Under the pieces are notes generated by a model. That model was not told the DNA's origin. It did not search any database and was given only the letters and a program-made list of their open reading frames with translations. DNA of 64,000 nucleotides, from positions 186,001-250,000 of the forward strand of contig JALLLT010000026.1 in the NCBI GenBank assembly GCA_025266875.1. The letters run 5' to 3'. This document shows positions 36,944 to 47,762 of this stretch, in pieces (the stretch's first letter is position 1; the number at the start of each line of letters is the position of its first letter). The DNA is from Fennellomyces sp. T-0311. Taxonomy: Eukaryota; Mucoromycota; Mucoromycetes; Mucorales; Lichtheimiaceae. Both the position numbers and the translations under genes were made by a program.

Positions 36944-38570
36944 TTACGCAGAAGTAATGGTGGCTTGCGAGGCACCATCACGTAAGTAGGCCAAGCCCAT
37001 ACGGTTCTCAGAGGGGGCATAAACTTGATAGAATTCCCTCAAGACTAATGTACCAATGGTCCATTCCTTGAATTTTTCGTTACCACGACGAATCAAGCTA
37101 TAACACTTTGCCTTGTCACTGATATCGTTTGGATCGACGGGGACAGTCCATAAGGCAGCAGGGATATTAATTTTGTAATTTCGGAACGTAAGAACTAGAT
37201 CAGGTACGTTTGCTTGTTCGCTGCACTTGAATTCGTAGCGATGTTCGAAAACATTATACAGTGCACCAAACTTCAAGTGGAGAAAATCCGCATGAACAGG
37301 CGGAGCCTTGATATATCTGGTACCAGTAGCAAACTTGGCATAGGACTTTGGTAACAGATCACAACTGTGCTTGCCGTCAAGACTCACACCTTCAAGTGCT
37401 GTACGCCAGTAGATGGACTTGTTCTCGCATTCTTTTTCTGATGTGGGGAGATCAAAGTAGTTGATGTCACCTTCAAATTGAGAAGGATCGATACCAAAAG
37501 TAAATGTTGCCGTATCGTCGAACCAGCGCTTCTTTTTTCTGCCGACACCTGGTCCAACGGATCCTGTGTCGCCGAAGTCTCGCTTTTTCACTGAAGGAGT
37601 GTAATTCTCGTCAAAATTGATGGAAGTATAAAAGTTAAATACATACGGCCATTATCATAATCGTCGGGTAAAGCGTTCAACGCAGCTAGAATATGTAGTT
37701 TAGTTATATTGTCAAGTAACATAAATAGTTAGATCGTACTTCTGATAGAGTACAGTGCTTCCGAGTTTCCGTAACCAAAGTAACCAACTAGATATCACGG
37801 CATAATATCATACTGTTAGAATAGTTGTGGTATATTCTTTTTTCAACACTTGCGATAGTCCGTGGCGTCAAAGTGTTGAACTTCAGTAGCAGCACCGATG
37901 GGAAAGCTGCTGAACTTCGGTGGATTCGGTGAGCCACCGAAAGCAACCGTTTCCTAAAAGGATCTATTAGCGCCAAGTACTACCACACCTTGGATTAGGA
38001 TTACGCACTTTGTAAAGCTCGGCGGTTACACATCGGCCGTTCTCATAGTCTTCAAGCACTTTTCTGTATTCACAGAACGCTGTCGAAGATAATGAAGGAT
38101 CGTAACGATTTGACTTGAGACAGATGTCACTATTACACTAAATATTGGAAATACGTGGTGTGATTAGAGCCATGGTATGTAGAAATCGGAAGTGGGCGCA
38201 TATCAGTTCTACCTTGATAGACGGAATCCAGCTCAGGTCAGAGCCAGTATCAAAAACAACTCTGAACTCCTGCGGTGGGGTACCTTTACGTATAGATATT
38301 TATGGTTTAAATCAAATCCACGATAATATAGTTTTGTTCACATACCGACTTCTAATGGGAGCGCATACTTTTCGTAAAAGCATTGTGAATAATAAATTTC
38401 TACGACTTAGCAAAAACTATTCGTACCACTCCATTCTCAAAAGACATTTCAAATCGAATGATGGGACCCGTATTGTTGGTCACTTGTCGTTTATAATATG
38501 GAGTGAATGGTGCTGCCGAGACACTACGTACAGCAAGTGTTAATATGGCAATTAACGCGAGTGAATACAT
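36944..38570 (-). CDS. Secreted pseudo-aspartic protease, array copy 3
   Basis: Eight exons (38570-38427, 38367-38346, 38283-38213, 38137-38009, 37953-37854, 37787-37740, 37685-37647, 37590-36944) encode 399 aa. A signal peptide (MYSLALIAILTLAVRSVSA) precedes VVFDTGSDLSWIPS. C-lobe: FGIDPSQFEGDINYFDLP, LEGVSLDGKHSC, and KFATGTRYIKAP with Ala (codon 37328-37330) at the catalytic Asp position. The interlobe loop is very basic (GRKKKRWF). Exon 5 is followed by a GC donor (GCAAGT) where the other copies have GT, so this intron would be of the GC-AG class. Exon 6 ends in R instead of Y. The C-lobe is very close to copies 2 and 4. Confidence 0.9.
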
Positions 38571-38959
38571 TTTTGTAGAGGTGAAGCAACAGAGGAGCTA
38601 GAGAAAAAACCGCGACTTTATATGGGTATCTTAATCAGGATGCGGACATAATATTTAGTGATTTCCAAAACAGCAAGCGATTCGAGCCTTTTCAACATAC
38701 CTTCTGATATGAGTACAAAGAATGTTCGAAGTAGTACGAGGAGCTAAGTTTGAAGCTTTACATAAAAAAGGTAGTTTATGGCGCAGTTGGATTAGTTAAC
38801 ATAGCATTGCTCAGAGTAACAGAAACACAAACGTAATACAGGATATATTATTTAGAGGAATAGTCAAAGGGATCTTCAATTGATATGTTATACCGCTACA
38901 AATATTCGGAGAAAATATTCTAGAACATTATCCCCGATGAAAGCTATCGATTGACGAAG
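38571..38959. promoter_or_regulatory. Promoter region of array copy 3 and 3' flank of copy 4
   Basis: A minus-strand TATAAAG lies at 38616-38622, 46-52 bp upstream of the copy 3 start. Further up, about 38873-38925, are the two short strings shared with the flank upstream of copy 2 (34962-35030). The AGTGTAAC element of copies 1, 2 and 4 is not evident here. Confidence 0.45.
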
Positions 38960-40602
38960 TTAGGCTGTGTGCAAGATAGTAGTAATATTGGCTTGTGAAG
39001 CATCTTCGGGAAGGTGCGCTAAACCCATTTGCTTATTAGAATAGTCCCAAATCTGATAGAACTGATCCAGAACCAAGGTACCGATCGTCCATTCCTTGAA
39101 CTTTTCGTTACCACGACGGACCATGCTGTAGCACTTTGCCTTGTCACTGGTATCTTTGGGGTCAACAGGAGCGGTCCACAAGGAAGCTGGAATATTGATT
39201 TGATAGTCTTCAAACGTGAGAATCAAATCAGGAACATTTGGCTGCTCGGTGCACTTGAATTCGTAACGGTGATGGAAAACGTTGTACAAAGCACCAAACT
39301 TCAAGTGGAGGAAATCAGCATGAACTGGCGGAGCCTTGATATATCTAGTGCCGGTAGCGAATTTGGCGTACGATTTTGGCAGTAGATTACAACTGTGTTT
39401 ACCATCAAGACTCACTCTTTTCAGAGGTGTGCGCCAATAAATGGATTTGTTCTCGCATTCCTTTTCGGACACTGGAAGGTCGAAGTAATAAATTTGACCT
39501 TCGTAGCGGCTAGGATCGATACCAAGAGAAAGTTTGGCTGTCTTTTCATTCCAGCGCTTTCTCTTGCCACTTCCAAAGCCACCAGGTCCTGAACTCCAAG
39601 GGGTACTGCCTTGATTTCTCTTTTTCACTAGTGATTAAAAAGTAAGCTATCAAACTACTATTTTCTATGGGAAAGTTATACGTACAACCACCATTATAAT
39701 CATCAGGTAACTCTTCCAATGCGGCTAACAAAAAGATAGCTTAGAAGCTTGGCCATATGACAAAATAGGTTAGCGCTTACTGTAGATTGAGTACAAGGCT
39801 TCAGCACTTCCAAAACCGAAGAAGCCGACTATTTCAAAGTTAGTAATGAAGAAGATGATTGCTATCAATTGACTCACGGTAGTCGCTTGCGTCGAAACCT
39901 TTGACACTTTTAGCAGCTGTGATAGGATAGCTGCGGAAGAGAGGTGGGTTGGGTGCAGGTGTGCCACCAAGAGTAACAGTTTCCTAGCACGAAAATTAGT
40001 CCTTATGCTTCTCATCTCCATTGGCTTAAAGCTACGTACTTTGTACTTTTTACCAATAACACGTCGACCATCCTCGTATTTCTCGATAACCTTTTTAAAT
40101 TCATTATAGGAAGTAGACGATTCCGAAGCATTATAGCGTTCAGACTGGAGACAGTTGGCGGTGTCGCACTATATTACCAGAATAAGTTAGACAGGTGTGG
40201 CGGAGAACAAGTCTTGGACTATTTATTTACCTCAACAGAGGGAATCCAACTCAGTTCTGAACCTGTATCGAAGAGAACTTTGAAGGTTTTAGGAGGAGTA
40301 CCTTGTAGGCGAAAATCCAGTATTAATTCATGTACATATTCATATATTATTTTATATGCTCACCAACGGCGAGAGGAATTGAATACTATTATACAGAAAA
40401 GGTCCCGGGTTACAATTTAATTAAAGTCGCGTGTATAAAGGTTGCGAATATTTACCAAGCCATGTTCATAATTCATTTCAAATTCGATAACAGGACCGTC
40501 TGAGACTGGGTCGGTATTACGGCGTTCGAACGAAGGGACAAAGGGAGCGGCCAAGGCACTGCCGGCAAGTGCCAATGAGGCGATGTAGGTCAAGGAGCGC
40601 AT
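38960..40602 (-). CDS. Secreted pseudo-aspartic protease, array copy 4
   Basis: Eight exons (40602-40456, 40385-40364, 40301-40231, 40168-40040, 39983-39878, 39828-39781, 39724-39686, 39627-38960) encode 409 aa. A signal peptide (MRSLTYIASLALAGSALA) precedes VLFDTGSELSWIPS. C-lobe: LGIDPSRYEGQIYYFDLPVS and KFATGTRYIKAP with Ala (codon 39356-39358) replacing the second catalytic Asp. The interlobe loop is Gly/Lys/Arg-rich (GSGKRKRWN). The flap region differs most from the others (YEDGRRVIGKKYKE), losing a Cys found in copies 1-3. A TATA box (TATAAATA) lies 36-43 bp upstream. It shares the same 8-exon pattern, so the array arose by tandem duplication of a complete gene. Confidence 0.92.
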
Positions 40603-40637
40603 GTTTTTTTATGGAGCACAGACAACGAGAATCGTTG

Positions 40638-40645
40638 TATTTATA
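40638..40645 (-). promoter_or_regulatory. TATA box of array copy 4
   Basis: TATAAATA on the minus strand, 36-43 bp upstream of the start codon at 40602. A partial match to the AGTGTAAC element follows at 40673-40682. Confidence 0.6.
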
Positions 40646-43634
40646 CCCATAAAATCCAACAATGTGTTACTCAGTGTAACTTTCGTCAACACTACTACCA
40701 GACGATCCCGCATATAAACCCCGTTAATAGAACACGAGGAAGATAAAGTGCGGCAATGCTGGGTACAACGGTTATACGAAAGACAACGCTGATCCATACA
40801 GACAGTAGATTATTTATGGGAAAAATGGTTTTAGAGGGAAAAGAAAGCGATCCAGATTACCATTTTTGTGGTTCCAAAATAAGCTCTAGAACAATTGTTA
40901 TAGTCAAGTCTCAGGATATATTTTAGAAACGGTTTCGCTACATTAAATGTTATTTACTTTGGTAGGAATTCCGTAATCTCGTACATGGGTTTATGTACAT
41001 TATCTCAGTCTGTCCAAACGTAAAGGATAATGGTTAGTCGGGAGGCATCTTCAGAAAAAACATGGAAATCACATTTTGGATCTGGAATTAATCCCATTAG
41101 AGAGACAGATCTGCTGTTATTGAAGTTAAAAAGGAAGGAACAGGTGGTAATCTGGCTGGTTTTGACGTCAATATCCGGTAAATTTGAATTGTAATCATGA
41201 TGGAGAATGTTGTAAGCGTATCGAATTACAATTGAAATGTAGCTGCAATGAGTTTGTGACTTATTTGGATTACAACTTTAGTGAGGGATCACGGCTGCAT
41301 AGTTTCTTATCAAGCATGGTATCATTAATAATACTATACATTAGTAAGCATGGTTGTTTTCATGTCCTTCTCTGTTACTAGAAACCCAATGTAAGTATCA
41401 CGCTATGTAGTATACACATATCTTTTCGTATCGGATCACCGTAGTAACCAATAAGGGTTAAAGTCTTTTTTTATTGGCACATGTTGGCTACTTTCGTAAC
41501 TTCACGCTTGAAGCATTGTTTACGGCCACTCTCGAGGCTTATCCAGGAAAAATACCTATGTGTACTTTGCAATATAATGTCGATCTGTATATGTTGCAAG
41601 CGATTGAATAATAATCAAGGATGTAAAACTAAATCAATTTCTTTTGGAATGGATCAAACCATGTCCAGACAATATAGTTAATTCAAAAGTTAAACATCAA
41701 TTTGAAAGTTATTATATATGCTCCTATACTATATTAGTATAGTGGTGAACTGGAAATGCGGCAGTAGTGATATATGTTGGCTATCCTCAAGTTTGTAAGA
41801 AAAACTGGGGAACCAGTTTCGTAAAACCATAATGTGGGACCTTCTGGAAAGCTGAGTTGCAGTATAAAGCATAGTACTTACAGCAAATGTTACCTGAGAT
41901 GATAGTCAAAGTTGAAAAGAATGTACGATACGGGCCGAAGAATGCGCTACACAACATAGGAGTGGATATACCAGCCTGTGGGCACTTGTTACTGTAGCAG
42001 ATTTAAGCGAAGAATAAAACGGGACACCCATACGTAAGAGAATATTCCTGAGAAGCCATCCTTCTATATGGCGAAGACATGACTGACGTACTTTCATAAC
42101 CTTTTCTGGTGAACACAAAGCTGATCACCACCTTTAGTTGCGAAAAATAAATCGATCGTCATCTAATCAAGCCCTTTCTCTTGACGCTGTACGAGGGCGT
42201 ATTCTAGAAGAGATGGGTATATGCACTGTATTCTGCATGATTGCTTCCTGTAAAGCTATCTGTGGAACTGTGGTTGTCGGAGCTGTTGTGTCACGAATTA
42301 ATTCATGTCTCTCAAGCCTTTTCCATTTTTGGGGATTAAGGAGAAGAACCTGTTGCTCTTCGAGTGACACCCATAGATACGATTAAGCTTTCTTTTGTGC
42401 TTTGCAACGGATTTCAAGTATGGCATGAAAATGGAGATCGATCACCTTCTCGATTTCTGGGTCTGGATAACTTTTCCAACAATTGCCTAGAACAGTAGTC
42501 TTTTTTTCATTCATCTAATCCTTCCGTGCATTTCTTGGCAAAGCCTTAACACGCCAGCGTTGTTTCCAAAAAAACATATATAGTTATGACTCATCAATTC
42601 AAATATAAACAGTTCCAAAATTGCGGGATGTTTGCTCAAGAAGCCACGCGGATACCGCATTTGAGAACCTGAAGTTTGTGTCACTATAAATGTCCCCTCC
42701 TTTTTGTGCGATGACAACACGGTACGTAATGCAACCGTATGAATGATTGAAGCAACATGGATGCGGATCCCTTTTAGAAAAGTAGCTTGCGCGTGTTTGA
42801 TCTTGACTTGGCTATCTAGACATATACCAAAATCGCTCTCAATCGAAATTTGGATTGCGGTGGAGCATTGACCGAGTACGTCTCTGTTCAGCAGCCTTTG
42901 TAATGACTGTAAATGTTGTCAGTGAACGCTGATGTGTGCCGAGATCGTCCATCCCTAAGGGTACCAAGTTATATGGTAGTCCATTAGGACTTGCTACTCT
43001 GACTTTAAGCACGCTCCATAACGTCATCGGTAAGACTGTGCTTGGTGAAACCAACAATACTTGGATTGTTTAAAATGATGGTAATGAAATGACACCAGGG
43101 AAACCTGTTTAATCCTTGGATAGTTTAGTATTTTGTTTTGTTTTGATCGATGGCCTTTCATATTAACGCCCATGAAAAAAAGTAAATGGGGTGATGCTAT
43201 GCAAGCAAAGCCTCCTTCTTTAACGTGGTAATGCAGAGCTGTGTGTATCTTGTAATATGCAGGAGCCCAGTGCGAAAGTGGATCCAACCAGAAATAATAG
43301 ATGCCCCGCTTATATGATGGCACACTATCTCCATCTAAGTTTGCGGATCACTTCCGAAGAATCACTTAAGAGCATGAAGTACCTTTTTACGAACTAAGAT
43401 CACTAAACATGTGGAGGCTGGTAAGAAAGCTCATCATCCCTCACCCACAAAATGCGTAACAATTGGACGATGAGACAAAATTGGAGCTTCTGGATACACA
43501 AATATACCCACATGGTTGACACTCGGGGGATTGTCCGATGAAACAGTATTTTTTTTGGAAATGACAAAGACCTTTGGTATAACATGAAGAGAACAAGGGA
43601 GGGTGGCTATCGTTCATTTTGAAGAAAAACAGAA
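40646..43634. other. Intergenic, about 3 kb, with decayed coding sequence
   Basis: The first part is AT-rich with nothing recognisable. From about 41900 to 43600 the minus strand carries several protein-like pieces in changing frames, listed as a possible pseudogene. No repeat array or RNA gene is seen. Confidence 0.45.
41906..43585 (-). pseudogene. Decayed or unmodelled gene of unknown family
   Basis: Successive minus-strand frames look coding but do not join: 43323-43024 (FWLDPLSHWAPAYYKIHTAL), 43057-42839 (LKVRVASPNGLPYNLVPLGM), 42780-42511 (VALRTVLSSHKKEGTFIVTQ), about 42500-42390 (PDPEIEKVIDLHFHAILEIR) and 42370-41906. Introns could link some of them, but frameshifts and stops remain. 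I do not recognise a domain. It may be a real intron-rich gene that I failed to model. Confidence 0.3.
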
Positions 43635-43879
43635 CTACTTTGAGCAACCACAGTTCTCGGAAGGTTCGGCTTGACCAGAGCCACAGGCGCACGAGCTACC
43701 ACAGCCGCAGCCCTCTCTACAGGGTCACAGTCAGTGGACGTTTGACCGACGATATGCTTGGTAACTTACTCGGTGGAAGCACATCCGCATGTTTGCTCGC
43801 ACTTGCAAGTTTCGGTAGTGCACTGGCAATTTTCAGGCTGGCATTTGCATCCAGATCCGCAGCAAGAAGGGTTTCCCAT
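43635..43879 (-). CDS. Metallothionein, 63 aa
   Basis: Two exons, 43879-43770 and 43716-43635, with a 53-nt intron. The product begins MGNPSCCGSGCKCQPENCQC and ends NCGCSK. It has 16 Cys in 63 residues, including seven C-x-C pairs, no aromatic residue and no signal peptide, which is diagnostic of a metallothionein: a cytosolic protein that chelates Cu, Zn or Cd through thiolate clusters. The spacing differs from the short 25-residue Neurospora/Agaricus type. If the intron were retained the frame would stop after STE, giving a 37-residue single-domain form. The upstream region carries a perfect 12-bp inverted repeat (43945-43956 and 43998-44009). Confidence 0.9.
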
Positions 43880-44391
43880 GTTGTTGAAAAAGTTGAAGAA
43901 GAAAGAAAAGAAAGCACTGTGTGAAGAATCAAAAGCTGGACAATAAATAGAGGGCGTGACGTTTCAAGTTTGCAGTTGCATGTTTGTTTATCATAGGCGC
44001 CCTCTATTTTTCGATGTGCATATATTTTCATGTGGGCAACAAAAATACGAACAGGTAATTAACAGGGGCTTCAGCAATTAGCTTAAACTGCACATATTGG
44101 GAGTAAAAGATAAGATTTGGTAATTGCCCGTCATATTGCGCAAGCCAGTGCATTGGAAAGGGGCCATGATTTAAACTGAATGGAATGTAAGGATGATCGG
44201 AATTATCCATTCATGGCCAAGTCATATGTATTTCCTACATATGAAAGGATCCTACAATCAATCTGTTTGATTCATCAAGCAGCTAACGACTATTGTGTTA
44301 ACATGCAGAAATGATTTTTTTCAATCTACAATATTCTCACATACGTAAGTAAAACCTTTGGAGACCCTTTATTTGTGTATTCTTATAAAGC
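43880..44391. promoter_or_regulatory. Metallothionein promoter region
   Basis: AAATAGAGGGCG at 43945-43956 and its exact complement CGCCCTCTATTT at 43998-44009 form a 12-bp inverted repeat with a 41-bp spacer, 66-131 bp upstream of the start codon. The inner arm overlaps a TATA-like TATTTATT on the minus strand. Between the arms are TGACG and TGCAACTGCA on the minus strand. No textbook metal response element is clear. Beyond 44010 there is only AT-rich sequence up to the F-box gene. Confidence 0.4.
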
Positions 44392-46001
44392 TTAAATTAA
44401 ACTGTGACGGACAGTAATTTTGTTTCCTAAATGTTCTTGTGCATATCTACAGGCTTCTTGACTAATAGAAAAGCAACTCCAAAGTGAAATCTGCTTTAGG
44501 TTTGAGTCACTTTTCCAATTATCTACAAACAAGTGTAGTCCAGCGTCGTTGATGCTCAGGCATTCGCTAACATCCAACGTTTCCAGGTGAAACAATTTGG
44601 CATTGATGGCGTTCAAAACAATATTGTTCACCGCATCCATGCCTTGGAGAGAAAGACGTTTCAAGCGTTGTTCGGTTGCTGAATGGTATATAAACTGTAG
44701 TAAAGCGTCCGGCGTAACGTCATCGCAGAAGGCTACCTCCAGTGTATGAAGATGATGGAGCCCACCGAGTAGCCGAAAAATAGTATCCGTAGCTGTTGGT
44801 AGGGCATATAAATGGATCTTCTCAAGATTGGGTGCACCGCGGAGGAAGGACGAAAGATCATGCATGACAAGCTGTTTCTGAGCGACATCAATCATTCCCA
44901 GACTAATTCTCTGCAAGCAGGGAAATGGCAGCATTGCCATATGGGCTGTTGTCTCGTTTGTTAATTTCTGAACAAATTTCATATCGATGACTTGCAAAGT
45001 GCGATGATGTTTGCGGATGAATGGTATTATATTGGATTCATCCACACCCGTCAATTCTCCCAGCAAGAATTGACGTAGTCCTATGCCAGAAATCGGTCCG
45101 CCAGTCCATGTTTTTGAGTCGTATCCAAAATGGATGGTCTCGAGAGCAGGTCCGCACTGATATAGCGATTGCAGTACAGCGTTGGTATCACGGAAGTCAT
45201 AGGGATTGATACTGATACGTCGCAGACAAGGCAGCGATTGCAATAGATGACCTAGTGGCATATTCCCTGTTCGACCATGCATATACATACTGAAGCTTGC
45301 GAGTCGAGGATGCTCGGTAAAGTTCCACTTTAATGTGTCGACGTTGTAGAGTGGTACAGACCATGCTGTGTAAATCGTCAAGTGTTCAAGACTTGTGCAA
45401 CCACGTAAAATAAGATCGAGCGTGATATCAGGAGATGGGCTGGTATGGACTCTCAATTGCAAGACTCGCAAGCTTGGACCAATCAGTCGCAATAGTCGCA
45501 TGAAGGACCTTCCTGGGAACCCACAATGCAGGTCGGCTTATATAATGGTTAAGACAGCTGTATTCTCGGAGATTGGTTTTTATTACCTGTTTGGACTTGA
45601 GAACAATTATGCAGATACAAAAAGTTGATCTCTTTGTTCTGTTTTCGTCGTTTGCGGACATGCAGAGAAAGAGTTTTGACTTGCCTCCCTTGAAGGTGAT
45701 GCTTGTAAGGTGCGAGATCACGAACAAAGTCGCAGGTCGAATCAGAGAGTTCACGCCATAGTCCACCCCACGAGAGAATGAACGAGCGCCACGATTGACA
45801 GATTTGAATGCATTGGACAGTTTGCTTCATGGACAGCATTGTAAAGATTTCAGACACTAGCTCGTATGGAAGAGTTGTAACGAATGAACCGTTCCGCTTG
45901 GCATCTTGACACGGCTTCATTCCTTTATTACTATGCAATGGTGAAGGCTGGTACTGCATTGCGTTGTGTCGGTTGCTGGGCAAAATGACGCTTGTCGACA
46001 T
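44392..46001 (-). CDS. F-box/leucine-rich repeat protein
   Basis: Two exons, 46001-45587 and 45512-44392, with a 74-nt intron, encode 511 aa. The F-box covers about residues 43-80 (TLPYELVSEIFTMLSMKQTV ... CQSWRSFIL). The rest is a series of irregular LRRs such as LKRLSLQGMDAVNNIVLNAI and LETLDVSECLSINDAGLHLF. F-box proteins bind Skp1 and select substrates for SCF ubiquitin ligases; LRRs form the substrate-binding curve. The target is unknown. This family is large and fast-evolving in Mucoromycota, and relics of related genes lie at 56.8-59.9 kb. No close orthologue name is justified. Confidence 0.9.
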
Positions 46002-46936
46002 TGCAGTGTGGGGTAAGCTATGAGCATGTGGCGCTCACCTCGGGGGGTGGGATACATCTCTCTTTTCCAGTAGCAAGATATTACCCCAAAAAAGTTTCGT
46101 TATCCAAGCTTCGTGCTTTCCTTCCTTGCTTAAACGCGATGACATCTAATATTCCTCGGATTGCCTTTTTCACATTCTCGTGCATTGCATTGGTGCGTAA
46201 TGCCATCAAAAATCAACATCTATAGACTATATCGTGATGATGGTCCTTTTGGAAAGTACCACATGGCATCTCGCTTGATGTTTTGGTGTCACCAAAGCAC
46301 AATCCTTTCCAAACAAATAGCTTTAATATTTAGGAGAAGGTATCAGATTAAATACTGGTTTTATCAAGTATAAAGCAGAGTATCAAGAGTCTTCTACACT
46401 TACCCTTGGATTTCTGGGGGAGTGCAGGGCAGGCACGTGTAGTGAAATTCATGCGTGCGTGGGGTTAGTTTCTAGGAAATGATGCCTTCTCAAAATTCCT
46501 TTGCCACCATAGAAACTTCCTCACTTGTTATGGTACTAACTCTTATAATAGTCTAGCAGATAAAGTGATATCTTTTTCATCAGCACGACGGCATAAGGTT
46601 GGTAATCTTACAGTCGCAAGTTGTGTTACGTACTGAGGAACTACTACATTGTTTTTCTCGTTCCACAGTTGTACTTCCGAGCATAGCTCCATGCTATTAT
46701 CCTCAGCAGCGTTGTATATCCATAGTAACATGTTCGGCAAGCCTGTCGCTTTGGCGATTACAGTTTCTTCGCTAATATGCAGTAGCGATGAACATGTGGC
46801 CAATAGGATTTCGAGGTCGTCACAATTCTGAAACAGCTACCGCCAACCTGGCTCCTTGCACGTCTCGGGAACCTGACTTCCGTTCGCCACGCCACATACC
46901 TTCAAACCTCGCCTTTACAATTTCTGATTGAATACC
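46002..46936. other. Divergent intergenic region with a gene fragment
   Basis: This holds the 5' flanks of the F-box gene (-) and VMA16 (+). A minus-strand fragment at 46543-46840 is listed separately. The last 80 bases are pyrimidine-containing VMA16 5' sequence. Confidence 0.5.
46543..46840 (-). pseudogene. Truncated C-terminal coding fragment
   Basis: A minus-strand frame reads NCDDLEILLATCSSLLHISE and onward for about 95 codons to a stop at 46543. It looks coding and is preceded by an acceptor-like TTTCAG, but upstream there is only the VMA16 promoter, so no start or earlier exon exists. Probably the tail of a broken gene; the family is not recognised. Confidence 0.3.
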
Positions 46937-47714
46937 ATGCCTGGCTTTTATACCTCACTTGCCGGGACTGCGACGAGTGTCATTGCCATTGTCGGCCTAT
47001 ACATGCTCCTCACCGGCACCGGTGAGGAATTCAACGTTGGAAAATACCTCGAAGAAGCATCACCCTATGCATGGGCAACCACAGGGATGGGATTGTGTAT
47101 TGGTCTTTCCGTAGCAGGCGCCGCCTGGTAAACATGCACTACCCTTAATCTTCCAACTTATCATACTCATCAGGTGCATCGCGTTTCTAGGGGTATCTAC
47201 ATTACTGGTTCCGCATTATTGGGTGGTGCTGTCAAGACGCCGCGTATTCAATCTAGAAACTTGATTTCCATCATTTTCTGCGAAGTCGTCGCCATTTATG
47301 GTGTCATTATGACCATTGTCTATTCGAGCAAGCTTGTCGAGGTGCCTGAGAACGTGCTCTACACTCCTTCAAATTACTTTACAGGTTCGCGTCTGCGTAT
47401 ATCGGTAGTCGAGCGATATCTAACACGTCTACTTGCTTTCAGGACACGCGATTTTTTGGGGTGGTTTGACAGTTGGCATCTGCAACCTCTTTTGTGGTGT
47501 CTGCGTCGGTATCACTGGATCAAGCGCTGCCCTTGCTGACGCTCAAGATCCACAGCTGTTCGTAAAGGTCCTCGTTGTCGAGATTTTCGGTTCTGTGCTT
47601 GGTCTGTTTGGTTTGATCGTTGGCTTGTTGACGGTAAGTTGGCACTCGTGTAGGGGGAATCAAAGCTAATGCCACGTTGTTTTGTAGACCGGCAAAGCAT
47701 CCGATTTTCAATAG
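46937..47714 (+). CDS. V-type ATPase proteolipid subunit c''
   Basis: Four exons (46937-47127, 47191-47384, 47443-47633, 47688-47714) encode 200 aa. The protein is nearly all membrane helix with Gly-rich packing, and contains the proton-carrying Glu in FCEVVAIYG (E95) and the late helix [16 protein letters not shown]. It forms part of the rotor ring of the V0 sector that pumps protons into vacuole and endosomes. Length and motifs match Vma16/ATP6V0B. Its stop codon lies only 48 bp from the convergent stop of PUF6, so the 3' UTRs probably overlap. Confidence 0.96.
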
Positions 47715-47762
47715 GCTCACAATGTACGAAAAAAATAAAAAACGATTTATTTGAGCTTGTTT

